A stretch of 34,382 nucleotides of DNA from Gammaproteobacteria bacterium (GTDB lineage Bacteria; Pseudomonadota; Gammaproteobacteria; Arenicellales; Arenicellaceae), in the NCBI GenBank assembly GCA_022447525.1, contig JAKVBA010000014.1, forward strand, positions 1-34,382. The letters are read 5' to 3'. Shown here one piece after another: positions 8,561 to 16,812 of this stretch. The translations under genes were made by a program, and so were the position numbers. A model generated the notes under the pieces. The model was not told the DNA's origin, did not search any database, and was given only the letters and a program-made list of their open reading frames with translations. Each line of letters starts with the position of its first letter. Position 1 is the stretch's first letter.

Positions 8561-10012
8561 CTAGCCAGCTAAACAATCTAAAGAAAGACCAACCACTTTC
8601 TGCATAACGCGGACTACTTGATTTGAGTATCCTGCTTCATTGTCATACCAAACGTAAAGAACCACGCGCTTGCCATCGGCAATGGTGGCACCCCCATCAA
8701 CCACGCCTGCGTGCGTGGAACCGACTAGATCCGAAGAAACAACTTCAGTGGAATAGGTAAAACCAATTTGCTCTTGTAATGGTGAGTGATACGAGATTTG
8801 TTTAAACGTTTCGTTTAGCTCTTCAGCAGTTACGTCCGTTTTTAGATTCAGGTTCATCACCGCCATAGACACATTTGGTGTCGGAACTCGAATCGCATTA
8901 CCAGTCAACACGCCGCTGAGTTCCGGAAGTACTTTCGCTACAGCCTTGGCCGCACCAGTTGATGTGATCACCATATTCAAGGGTGCACTTCTACCACGGC
9001 GTTCTGCACTGTGGTAGTTGTCAATCAGATTTTGATCGTTAGTGTAAGAGTGAATAGTTTCAACGTGACCACTCTCTATCCCAAACTTTTCATTAATCAC
9101 CTTTAGCGGGGGCACAATCGCGTTTGTGGTACATGAGGCTGCACACAAAATAGAGTCGCTAGCGTCTATCAAATCATCATTGATTCCATAGACAATATTT
9201 TTAATATCCCCTTTCGCAGGCGCAGTCAATAAGGCCTTTGAAACCCCATTGCATGAAGTATGCTGACCAAGGCCAGTCTCGTCTTTCCAAATACCAGTGT
9301 TATCTACTACCAAGGCATCTTTTATGCCGTATTCCGTGTAGTCTATTTCCGCAGGGTTGCTTGCATATATAAATTGGATAAAGTTACCGTTGGCGATGAT
9401 AGCTTTGGCATCAGCATCAACTAGTATAGACCCATCAAATTCACCATGAACGGAATCACGTCGTAGCAGCTCAGCTCGTTTTTCTAAATCCTGTTTAACA
9501 TCGCCTTTGGCACGAACGACCACACCACGCAAACGCAATTTTGCTCCTGTTCCCGTTCTATCGATTAAAAGTCTAGCAAGAAGTCGCCCGATACGACCAA
9601 AACCGTATAGAACCACGTCATGCGACTCACTGTCCTCTACAGTGCGCTCGCCTAGTAACTTCTCGATTCTCCTATCCAGAAAGGCCTGCATGTCTTCGTC
9701 AGCATCTTGCGAGAGATATTCGTGGCAAAGCTTTCCAAGATCAATACGACAAGGGCGCAGATTCATTTTTTCTATCAACTGCAACATCTTATAGCTTTTA
9801 GCCATATCGAGTGCAGTACCCACAATCAATCTCCCGTGCAGATGCGCCTTAATAATTTCGATGGTCGACGAGTTGGCTATTTTTTGCCCGAATACTCTGA
9901 CAACAACACTGGAACCCCGATACAATGATCCCAGTAGCGGAATCATTTTTTCGGCCAAAGCCTGTCTCTCATTCCAATTCACTAAATACTGCTGACTAAC
10001 TTCGCGAGTCAT
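8561..10012 (-). CDS. gap: Glyceraldehyde-3-phosphate dehydrogenase, long (N-extended) type
   Basis: A 483-aa enzyme interconverting glyceraldehyde-3-phosphate and 1,3-bisphosphoglycerate. The usual GAPDH core begins near residue 132, with the dinucleotide motif YGFGRIGR (136-143), the catalytic cysteine 294 in ASCTTNA, and HSYTNDQ and RRGRSAP downstream. About 130 residues precede it (NWNERQALAEKMIPLLGSLYR...), as in the roughly 480-aa Pseudomonas-type GAPDH, so the extension is a family trait and not a new fusion. ATG at 10012 has AGAGG six bases upstream. The gene is monocistronic, with its own -10 and terminator. Pseudomonas relatives have been linked to gluconeogenic metabolism; the direction of use here is not visible. 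Confidence 0.92.
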   Translation of the reverse strand: MTREVSQQYLVNWNERQALAEKMIPLLGSLYRGSSVVVRVFGQKIANSSTIEIIKAHLHGRLIVGTALDMAKSYKMLQLIEKMNLRPCRIDLGKLCHEYLSQDADEDMQAFLDRRIEKLLGERTVEDSESHDVVLYGFGRIGRLLARLLIDRTGTGAKLRLRGVVVRAKGDVKQDLEKRAELLRRDSVHGEFDGSILVDADAKAIIANGNFIQFIYASNPAEIDYTEYGIKDALVVDNTGIWKDETGLGQHTSCNGVSKALLTAPAKGDIKNIVYGINDDLIDASDSILCAASCTTNAIVPPLKVINEKFGIESGHVETIHSYTNDQNLIDNYHSAERRGRSAPLNMVITSTGAAKAVAKVLPELSGVLTGNAIRVPTPNVSMAVMNLNLKTDVTAEELNETFKQISYHSPLQEQIGFTYSTEVVSSDLVGSTHAGVVDGGATIADGKRVVLYVWYDNEAGYSNQVVRVMQKVVGLSLDCLAG

Positions 10013-10360
10013 AAACGGCCTCTCTAAAAAATCGCTCTATACTGCATCTACGTTGATGCCAATTTGCAAAAATGTTGCCGGCGTCCTTACGACTTGTAAG
10101 CCGGGCTTCAAAGATCTCGGATTATAACTAAGACTGGATCAATTAAAGCATTTAAAACACAAATAAGGGTTATATTTTTCAACAACTTATGTAATAAAAT
10201 TTCACATAAACTGCTTACTCTTATATAAGATTTTCGCCTGAAATATAGTCGTTGGCGAATTTTCGAACTATCAAATGGGTAACACCCAAGCGCTGCATAA
10301 TCTCTTGTACTTAAAAAAATAGTTTTCTCTAAAATAACTCAGAAAGAAATGAAATCTAGT
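10013..10360 (-). promoter_or_regulatory. gap promoter and structured leader in a gene-free spacer
   Basis: This 350-base AT-rich stretch holds no gene. On the minus strand a perfect TATAAT lies at 10126-10121 with only a weak -35, placing the start near 10114 and giving a leader of about 100 nt before gap. The leader can fold: CTTAC-AAGTC-GTAAG is nested inside CCGG...CCGG (about 10077-10107). I do not recognise a known riboswitch. The rest of the spacer shows no further structure. Confidence 0.45.
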
Positions 10361-10363
10361 TAC

Positions 10364-10403
10364 AAAAAAAGCCCTGACGACTTTTGATCATTAGGGCTTT
10401 TTT
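10364..10403 (-). terminator. Terminator of the etfBA operon
   Basis: GCCCTGA (10371-10377) pairs with TTAGGGC (10391-10397) with one G-U pair, flanked by A7 and T6 runs. It lies about 47 nt after the etfA stop on the minus strand. The symmetric A/T flanks would let it work in both directions. Confidence 0.75.
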
Positions 10404-10443
10404 GCAAGATATTATCCGCAGCGCACTTTATCGAAAAATTGAC

Positions 10444-11373
10444 TTAAAGCGCCTCAACCAGCTCTGGTACAGCTTCAAAAAGATCAGCTACCAAACCATA
10501 GTCAGATACTTGGAAGATAGGAGCTTCTTCGTCCTTGTTGATCGCAACGATAACCTTGCTGTCTTTCATACCAGCTAAATGTTGAATGGCGCCGGAAATA
10601 CCAACAGCGATATACAAACTCGGAGCTACGACTTTGCCAGTCTGACCAACCTGATAATCGTTAGGCATATAGCCTGCATCGACAGCCGCGCGAGACGCAC
10701 CCACTGCCGCACCTAACTTGTCAGCGAGTGCCTCGATGATCTTGAAGTTTTCAGCACTTCCCACACCTCGACCACCAGATACCACGATATCAGCCGAGCC
10801 TAGGTCTGGACGCTCTGACACGGTAAGCTCACGTCCTACCACCGCAGTACTGCCGTCCGCATCAACGGCATCGATAGACACCACCTCAGCACTACCACCT
10901 TGCGCTGCTGCCGCATCAAAGCCAGTAGGGCGAACCGTTAGCACTTTAGTTTCATCACTGCTCTGAACAGTTGCTATAGCATTACCTGCATAGATGGGAC
11001 GCTTAAACGTGTCGGGTGCGTCAACAGCGATGATATCGGAAATCTGTGCCACGTCCAAAAGTGCAGCAACGCGAGGCATAACGTCTTTACCGGAAGTACT
11101 AGACGCTGCCATGATGTGGCTGTAATCACCCGCCAAACTCACAATCAAATTAGCCAACTCCACCGAAACTCCATCTTTATATTGTTCGCCATCGGCAACC
11201 AATACTTTCGATACCCCAGTTACAGATGCTGCTGCTTCTGCAACCGCTTGAGCGCCACTGCCGGCGACCAAAACATGTACGTCGCCACCGATTTGAGTTG
11301 CCGCAGTTACCGTATTAAGAGTAGCCGCACCAAGTGCTTCATTGTTGTGTTCTGCAATTACTAAATTACTCAT
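10444..11373 (-). CDS. etfA: Electron transfer flavoprotein alpha subunit
   Basis: A 309-aa FAD-carrying subunit of the EtfAB heterodimer, which collects electrons from acyl-CoA and other flavin dehydrogenases. The C-terminal FAD domain shows the family signature VVSGGRGVGSAENF, VGASRAAVDAGY, QVGQTGKVVAPSLYIAVGISG and INKDEEAPIF. The N-terminal domain begins NLVIAEHNN as expected. It lies 12 nt after etfB with GAGGG eight bases before the ATG, so the two are co-expressed. The partner quinone oxidoreductase is encoded divergently at 13094-14746, and an acyl-CoA dehydrogenase that could feed it lies at 27920. Confidence 0.96.
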   Translation of the reverse strand: MSNLVIAEHNNEALGAATLNTVTAATQIGGDVHVLVAGSGAQAVAEAAASVTGVSKVLVADGEQYKDGVSVELANLIVSLAGDYSHIMAASSTSGKDVMPRVAALLDVAQISDIIAVDAPDTFKRPIYAGNAIATVQSSDETKVLTVRPTGFDAAAAQGGSAEVVSIDAVDADGSTAVVGRELTVSERPDLGSADIVVSGGRGVGSAENFKIIEALADKLGAAVGASRAAVDAGYMPNDYQVGQTGKVVAPSLYIAVGISGAIQHLAGMKDSKVIVAINKDEEAPIFQVSDYGLVADLFEAVPELVEAL

Positions 11374-11385
11374 CGTCTTGCCCTC

Positions 11386-12135
11386 TTAAATTACTTTAGC
11401 TTCGTTTTTAAGCTTCTCAACCAACTCAGCAACTGAGCCAACCATCACACCAGCAGAACGCTCAGCTGGTGGGCTCACATTCAATGTGCTTACTCGCTTA
11501 GCTGTATCGACACCAGTATCCGCGAGAGCGATGACATCAAGAGGCTTTTTCTTGGCCTTCATAATATTTGGCAAAGTTGGATACCGAGGCTCATTCAAAC
11601 GCAAGTCGGTCGTCACTACCGCCGGCACAGGAATAGATACAGTTTCAAGACCACCGTCGATTTCCCTGGTCACTTTAGCGCTGTCGCCCTCGACGACAAC
11701 TTCAGATGCGAAAGTAGCTTGTGGCCAGCCCAATAGCGCAGAAAGCATTTGTCCAGTCTGATTGTTATCACCGTCAATAGACTGTTTGCCGGTAATTACA
11801 AGCCCCGCTTCTTCCTTTTCAACAACGTGCTTCAAGATCTTAGCAATGGCCAAAGGTTCTACATCGTTATCAGCATCGATTCTAATGGCTCGATCTGCGC
11901 CCATAGCGAGACCGGAGCGAATTACTGTGTCAATATCGGCAGAACCTACGCTTACCAATACAACCTCGGTAGCGACTCCTGCTTCCTTTAATCTAATCGC
12001 TTCTTCTAGCGCGATTTCACAAAACGGGTTAAGTGACATTTTTACGTTTTCAGTATCAACGCCCGACCCATCGCTTTTCACGCGGATGCTTACATAGGCA
12101 TCGATAACGCGTTTTACGGGAACTAAAACTTTCAT
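11386..12135 (-). CDS. etfB: Electron transfer flavoprotein beta subunit
   Basis: A 249-aa AMP-binding subunit of ETF. It starts [20 protein letters not shown] and carries [44 protein letters not shown] and the recognition-loop region [16 protein letters not shown], which in well-studied ETFs docks partner dehydrogenases. GGAG lies six bases before the ATG. It is first in etfB-etfA. Its promoter region is shared with the divergent GntR regulator. Confidence 0.96.
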   Translation of the reverse strand: MKVLVPVKRVIDAYVSIRVKSDGSGVDTENVKMSLNPFCEIALEEAIRLKEAGVATEVVLVSVGSADIDTVIRSGLAMGADRAIRIDADNDVEPLAIAKILKHVVEKEEAGLVITGKQSIDGDNNQTGQMLSALLGWPQATFASEVVVEGDSAKVTREIDGGLETVSIPVPAVVTTDLRLNEPRYPTLPNIMKAKKKPLDVIALADTGVDTAKRVSTLNVSPPAERSAGVMVGSVAELVEKLKNEAKVI

Positions 12136-12267
12136 TGCTTACTCCACAGTTATCATTGTTCAGTTCTAAACGAGCTTTCTTTCTTGCCTTGCGTTTCTAC
12201 AAGGATTAGAAATAAGACCCTCTATTTGGCGGGGAGTTTACGGCAAACACGGCCCGCTCGCAACAAT

Positions 12268-12278
12268 TGTCAACATTT
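12268..12278. promoter_or_regulatory. Left box of mirrored pair: candidate GntR operator, etfB side
   Basis: TGTCAACATTT here is the exact reverse complement of the box at 12327-12337. On the minus strand it contains TTGACA, a candidate -35 for etfB, although the matching -10 at 17 bp (GTGTTT) is poor. The core ATGTYRACAT is near-palindromic, in keeping with FadR-subfamily operators. Confidence 0.5.
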
Positions 12279-12326
12279 ATAGAAATAATTAGGATCATTA
12301 TTCTACAAAATCGCCTTTCAACCAAA

Positions 12327-12359
12327 AAATGTTGACATTTTTGGTCTTTTCTCTATATT
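12327..12359 (+). promoter_or_regulatory. Promoter of gntR with overlapping candidate operator
   Basis: A consensus -35 TTGACA (12332-12337) and -10 TATATT (12354-12359) are 16 bp apart. The -35 is embedded in AAATGTTGACA (12327-12337), the mirror copy of the 12268-12278 box. Transcription should begin about 7 nt beyond the -10, at 12366-12368, essentially at the gntR ATG (12369). The mRNA is therefore predicted to be leaderless. Confidence 0.65.
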
Positions 12360-12368
12360 TCTCACCAC

Positions 12369-13058
12369 ATGAACTCGAATGTTGAAACAACTAGCGGCCT
12401 GAGCGGCACGATCAGTGGCGAAATCACCGAAACCCTGCGAGATGCGATCATCACCGGTGAATTTCCTCAAGGCAGCAAACTAAGTGAAACTAAATTAGCA
12501 AAAGACTTAGACATTAGTCGCGGTCCACTTAGAGAGGCAATTCGTAAACTCGAGGGGATGAACTTAATTCAGCACATCCCACAACAAGGCGCGAGGGTAG
12601 TTACACTCAGCCCGAAGTTTGTTCTTGAAATTTATGAAACCAGAGAGGCACTAGAAACTAAGGCAGCATCTCTGGCAGCACTAAACATGAGTTCAGGCGA
12701 AATAGATCAGCTACACCGAGTCATCGATGCCCAGAGTAAGTTCATGCACGACAACTCGAATGCGCACATCCCAGCCGAGAGCGACTATGTGTTTCATGAA
12801 ATATTGATCCGCGGGGCAAAAAATAATGTGATAAAGAACGCCTTATTACATCGACTCTATCCGCTAATAAAAATGTTTCGATACCAAAACAGCAAAGCAA
12901 GTAACAGTACGTCTAACTCGCTGTTGGAACATCGACAAATAATCTACGCAATAGAGCAACGAGATCCTGAACTCGCCGCTGTTACAATCAAACGGCATAT
13001 AGTCAGGGCTAGAAACAGAATAGAACGACGCTTCAACGAAAATATTGATGGCGATTGA
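12369..13058 (+). CDS. GntR-family (FadR/FCD type) transcriptional regulator
   Basis: A 229-aa regulator. Residues about 15-75 are a GntR winged helix (LRDAIITGEFPQGSKLSE, SRGPLREAIRKLEGMNLI, QQGARVV). Residues 85-222 are an all-helical FCD ligand domain with likely metal or ligand positions in DYVFHEIL, LEHRQII and IKRHIVRAR. It sits between etfB (divergent) and ETF-QO (35 nt downstream, same strand), with paired boxes in the promoter region, so it probably controls the ETF module and itself. The effector is unknown. No ribosome binding site precedes the ATG, consistent with a leaderless transcript. Confidence 0.88.
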   Translation: MNSNVETTSGLSGTISGEITETLRDAIITGEFPQGSKLSETKLAKDLDISRGPLREAIRKLEGMNLIQHIPQQGARVVTLSPKFVLEIYETREALETKAASLAALNMSSGEIDQLHRVIDAQSKFMHDNSNAHIPAESDYVFHEILIRGAKNNVIKNALLHRLYPLIKMFRYQNSKASNSTSNSLLEHRQIIYAIEQRDPELAAVTIKRHIVRARNRIERRFNENIDGD

Positions 13059-13093
13059 AAAATTAACAGCACGACATAACTCGGAGAATCATC

Positions 13094-14746
13094 ATGAGTG
13101 AAATTCAACGCGAAAGCATGGAATACGATGTTGTCATCGTGGGCGGCGGGCCCGCCGGCATGGCAACTGCCATAAAGCTAAAGCAGCTTTCAGATGAGAA
13201 AGGTCAGGACCTTTCAATTTGCTTACTTGAGAAAAGTGCAGAAGTGGGCGCACACATCTTATCTGGCGCGGTGATCGAACCAAAAGCACTGAACGAGCTT
13301 ATCCCGAACTGGGAAGAGCTAGGTGCTCCTCTGAGCACTCCCGTTAAACGCGACGAATTACACATGTTTAATGAGACCGGTTCAATTAAGTTCCCGGGCT
13401 TCATGATTCCCCCGTCTATGCATAACGATGGCAATTACATAGTTAGTTTGTCTAATTTCGTACGCTGGTTAGGCGAGCAAGCAGAAGCACTTGGGATTGA
13501 AATATATCCTGGCTTCGCAGGCGCTGAGCTAGTTTATAATGAAGACGGCAGCGTTAAGGGTGTGGCAACGCCGAACAACGGTGTAAACCCCGATGGAAGC
13601 CACAAGGCTCACTTCGAACCGGGCATGGAATTACACGCCAAGTACACCGTTTTTGCCGAAGGTTGCCGCGGACAGCTTGGCAAAGAGTTGATCGCCAAGT
13701 TCAACCTAGATGAAGAGGCAGATGCTCAACACTACGGCATAGGCTTCAAAGAGCTATGGGAAGTTAAACCTGAGAACCATGAAGAAGGTAAAGTAGTCCA
13801 CGGTTCAGGATGGCCGCTTTCAAAAGGCACAACTGGTGGCTCCTTTCTCTATCATTTGAAAGACAATATGGTGACTCTTGGAATCATCATAGATCTTAAC
13901 TACAGCAATCCGCATTTGAGTCCATTCGACGAGTTTCAAAGAATGAAGCATCACCCAGAATTCGCCAAGGTTTTAGAAGGTGGAAAGCGTTTGGGCTATG
14001 GCGCGCGTGCAATCACTAAAGGTGGTTGGAATGCGTTAGGCAAGATGAGCCTGCCTGGTGCGCTGCTAGTTGGCTGTGACGCGGGCACGCTTAATTTTGC
14101 CAAGATTAAAGGCACTCACACTGCAATGAAGTCGGGTATGATCGCTGCTGAAACGCTGTTTGATCACCTCTCAAATGGCGGTGAAGGCGGCCAGACGTTG
14201 AGCCAATTCGATGATGCTTTCAGATCATCTTGGGCCGGCAAAGAACTAAAAAAATCACGATCTTTTGGTCCCGCCTTGCATAAGTTTGGCCCTTGGCTTG
14301 GTGGTACTTATAATTATATCGACCAAATCCTCGGCGGTATTCTACCGACATTACGCGATGATTCGCCAGACCACGCACAGTTAAAAAAAGCCGAAGAATG
14401 TGAGGAGATCAACTACCCAAAACCTGATGGTGTACTGAGTTTCGATAAACCTTCATCGGTGTTTCTTTCAAACACCTATCATGAAGAGGAAATTTTCTGT
14501 CATCTGACATTAAAAGATGAAACCATCCCAATTGAGGTCAACCTGAAGGACTTTAATGCACCTGAGACGCGTTATTGCCCAGCAGGGGTTTACGAAATAG
14601 TCGGAGAAGACGATGGCAATCCGGCTTTACAGATTAATGGTCAAAACTGCATTCACTGCAAAACCTGCGACATAAAAGATCCAACACAAAATATTGTATG
14701 GATAGCACCGGAGGGCGGTGGCGGACCAAGCTACTCAAATATGTAG
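13094..14746 (+). CDS. Electron transfer flavoprotein-ubiquinone oxidoreductase (ETF-QO)
   Basis: A 550-aa membrane-associated flavoprotein that passes electrons from reduced ETF to ubiquinone. The N-terminal FAD motif VVIVGGGPAGMATAIKLK is near residue 15, and AKIKGTHTAMKSGMIAAE is typical of the FAD domain. The C-terminal ferredoxin-like domain carries RYCPAGVYE and the C-x2-C-x2-C run CIHCKTCDIKDP, together the four ligands of the [4Fe-4S] cluster, ending IVWIAPEGGGGPSY. Length is normal. ATG at 13094 has GGAG seven bases upstream. It lies just after gntR and is divergent from etfBA, so the whole ETF-to-quinone route is encoded in one locus. Confidence 0.96.
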   Translation: MSEIQRESMEYDVVIVGGGPAGMATAIKLKQLSDEKGQDLSICLLEKSAEVGAHILSGAVIEPKALNELIPNWEELGAPLSTPVKRDELHMFNETGSIKFPGFMIPPSMHNDGNYIVSLSNFVRWLGEQAEALGIEIYPGFAGAELVYNEDGSVKGVATPNNGVNPDGSHKAHFEPGMELHAKYTVFAEGCRGQLGKELIAKFNLDEEADAQHYGIGFKELWEVKPENHEEGKVVHGSGWPLSKGTTGGSFLYHLKDNMVTLGIIIDLNYSNPHLSPFDEFQRMKHHPEFAKVLEGGKRLGYGARAITKGGWNALGKMSLPGALLVGCDAGTLNFAKIKGTHTAMKSGMIAAETLFDHLSNGGEGGQTLSQFDDAFRSSWAGKELKKSRSFGPALHKFGPWLGGTYNYIDQILGGILPTLRDDSPDHAQLKKAEECEEINYPKPDGVLSFDKPSSVFLSNTYHEEEIFCHLTLKDETIPIEVNLKDFNAPETRYCPAGVYEIVGEDDGNPALQINGQNCIHCKTCDIKDPTQNIVWIAPEGGGGPSYSNM

Positions 14747-14771
14747 TCTAGAGATTAGCTGGAATCTTAAA

Positions 14772-14797
14772 GGGTGCTAATTTTGAGCACCCTTTTT
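14772..14797 (+). terminator. Terminator after ETF-QO
   Basis: GGGTGCT (14772-14778) pairs with AGCACCC (14786-14792), with a 7-nt loop and a TTTTT tail, 26 nt after the ETF-QO stop codon. Confidence 0.88.
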
Positions 14798-15120
14798 AAT
14801 CGACTTGAGATATCTGGATGGAGACCAAGATCAACCAGCCATAGTTTTCGATATATGTTAATCAAGGGTGATCTCCACATTGAACTTAATGCAAGTGTCG
14901 AATCTATGCTTGTTCATGTGCATAACAAGGACGATAACATCGTGACTGTCTATAACCAAAGCATTTAACAGTAGACACTTTGAGTAGACAAACTAGTATG
15001 GTTTCAGTTTAAATTAAATCGGTTTATTTTATTCCCTTGGTCTCGAGACACCTTATATGTTCGACGAATTTATGATCTCGAGCTGGCTTTCATATTTCCT
15101 TCGCAGCAAGCTTTCGCAGG
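14798..15120. other. Gene-free spacer
   Basis: About 320 bases between the ETF-QO terminator and the 96-aa gene. A perfect 10-bp palindrome GTCTCGAGAC occurs near 15040. A 37-codon frame opening at 14855 has no ribosome site. I see no recognisable gene, RNA or repeat. Confidence 0.5.
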
Positions 15121-15411
15121 TTACGCTACCGTGACATTATTTTGGGCCACCTCCAATAACTCAGCCTTAACCTCGTCTACATCTAAATCATGGATTTCCT
15201 TCAAAGAACTTAAAATAGAAATGTATAGCTGATCGGACTCTTTATCGTTAGCAATGACGGCGTAGCTAAGCGCCTTGGCGACAATTAGAGGGTCACTTAG
15301 TCGCAGCGGCGCCACCTCGCACGCGCTCGCAAGCCTTACAAGTTTTGAGATCTGCAACACAGTATGCCCGTCAAGACTGAACAGCTGAATGTCTTTTAGC
15401 TTTGTTTTCAT
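15121..15411 (-). CDS. Small hypothetical protein (96 aa)
   Basis: I do not recognise the family. The ATG at 15411 has AGAGG six bases upstream, which supports translation. The product is soluble, mostly helical by composition and acidic toward the C-terminus (DLDVDEVKAELLEVAQ). It has a possible helix-turn-helix-like patch near HTVLQISKLVRLASA, too weak to call a regulator. It is divergent from the JmjC-like gene across 238 bp and could share its control. Confidence 0.6.
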   Translation of the reverse strand: MKTKLKDIQLFSLDGHTVLQISKLVRLASACEVAPLRLSDPLIVAKALSYAVIANDKESDQLYISILSSLKEIHDLDVDEVKAELLEVAQNNVTVA

Positions 15412-15613
15412 TAGATACCTCTGGTTTGGGTCAAACGAAACACCAACCCCGATACTTTGCCAACGACAGTGTATATGCCGACCAGAGGCAACAATGTAAA
15501 CAACTGCAAAAATCCATATATATTAGACATTTAGACGCGCATAAAACAAATAATATCCGCTTTGCATCTGGTAATAATACAAAATCCCTCTGCAACACAA
15601 TCAGTGCTCATGC

Positions 15614-15622
15614 TGATACAAT
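15614..15622 (+). promoter_or_regulatory. Possible extended -10 promoter of the JmjC-like gene
   Basis: TG-A-TACAAT matches an extended -10 element (TG at 15614-15615, hexamer 15617-15622). No good -35 is seen, as is usual for this class. The start would fall near 15629, about 20 nt before the ATG at 15650. Confidence 0.4.
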
Positions 15623-15649
15623 CCGACCAATTAATTAAAACTTTTTGTA

Positions 15650-16693
15650 ATGGCAATGTTAAGACTGCAACGCCGAGGCTTCGATTTGGGTGCCAGCCCT
15701 GGCGACATTCATACAGACAGAGATCCCGATTCGAATTGGCAAAATGGGCTTCCCCTCAGAATAAAAGGGATATGTTGTAAAAGTATCGAGAGTTGCCTCG
15801 ATTCAATCTCAACCACTGAAAAATTTGTACTGAAAATATTGGATGGTCATTCGTCGGATGAGATCCTCCCTTTCGAGCCTTACTCGATCTCACTTAAACA
15901 GCGTTTTAATCTTGTTGGCTCTACTTATAATGAAGGGGATGATCAAGAAATAGAGACTATTATGTTTGATCGAATTCATGACGGCGACGTGATTGCAGAG
16001 GATTTGTGGATGAAAGTCTCATGGCTATCTTTTTATGAGGAGGACGCATCATTACGTTTTCGGTTTTCATTTGGTATTGATCTAGTTGAGGAAGTATCGG
16101 CGGACACGGTTCGACAACAGGCTTCGGCTGAGTTGGCTGAAGCTATTTTTCCTGAATCACAGATTATCACTCAAAATGAAGCATTAATTGAAAGTATTCA
16201 GTCACTCCTCAATGGCAAAAAACCTATGTTTGTCGAGCGAATTCTTTATTTTAACGGGCCAGAAGGCGGCGCTTATTTACATCATGATTTAGAGAGAGGT
16301 CATGCGGGCGTTGTATACGCTCAAGTTACGGGCTCAACATGTTGGCTTGCTTTGCCCAAATCCGCTTTAGTAACTGAGATAAAAGAGTTCCTTAAGGAGG
16401 ACAAGTTGCCCGAGTCTTTGAATGAAGAGCATAAACGATCGCTTGATAAAATTGCACAAGACCCCATCCTCATCAGCGATGCGCTAGACTCTTTCAACCA
16501 CGATGGGCTAATTCATCTCATCAATGAGACCAAAGAGTTCGTACAAGGACTAATTTCAAAAGGCTATTACAGGATCCTTCATCCTGGTGATGTAATTCTT
16601 TTGAGTCAATCCGCTAGAGACATGTGCTGCTGGCATTCGGTATTTTGTCTCGGAGAAGAGATGGGACAGGCACTCTCATTTGCCATAAGGTGA
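15650..16693 (+). CDS. JmjC/cupin-8-like putative Fe(II)-dependent oxygenase
   Basis: A 347-aa protein whose C-terminal 150 residues look like a JmjC/cupin double-stranded beta-helix. GGAYLHHDLERGHAGVVYAQ offers the HxD metal pair (His211-x-Asp213), followed by VTGSTCWLALPK as in the Q-x-G-x-K...LFPP strand of JmjC hydroxylases. HPGDVILLSQ plus CCWHSVF supplies the distal histidine (His329). Such enzymes usually hydroxylate protein or peptide side chains using 2-oxoglutarate. The N-terminal 190 residues (LPFEPYSISLKQRFN, VSWLSFYEE) are unrecognised. The start is uncertain: ATG at 15650 or 15656, neither with a strong ribosome site. The next gene on this strand, 119 nt on, is a DUF2282 peptide, a possible substrate. 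The fold call is from motifs only. Confidence 0.6.
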   Translation: MAMLRLQRRGFDLGASPGDIHTDRDPDSNWQNGLPLRIKGICCKSIESCLDSISTTEKFVLKILDGHSSDEILPFEPYSISLKQRFNLVGSTYNEGDDQEIETIMFDRIHDGDVIAEDLWMKVSWLSFYEEDASLRFRFSFGIDLVEEVSADTVRQQASAELAEAIFPESQIITQNEALIESIQSLLNGKKPMFVERILYFNGPEGGAYLHHDLERGHAGVVYAQVTGSTCWLALPKSALVTEIKEFLKEDKLPESLNEEHKRSLDKIAQDPILISDALDSFNHDGLIHLINETKEFVQGLISKGYYRILHPGDVILLSQSARDMCCWHSVFCLGEEMGQALSFAIR

Positions 16694-16812
16694 CTCTAAT
16701 GATCGGCAAATGAGTATTTGCATGTGCGGAAAGAAAACCAAGCATGACCAGGTCTGAATCATGAAGACAGTCGCATCGACATTTAATCAACCCAAAACCC
16801 AAGGTACATAAT

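Noticed and set aside
14774-14968. 64-aa open frame after ETF-QO
   Set aside because: It would start inside the transcription terminator. The only later ATG (14855) has no ribosome site and gives 37 residues without recognisable features.
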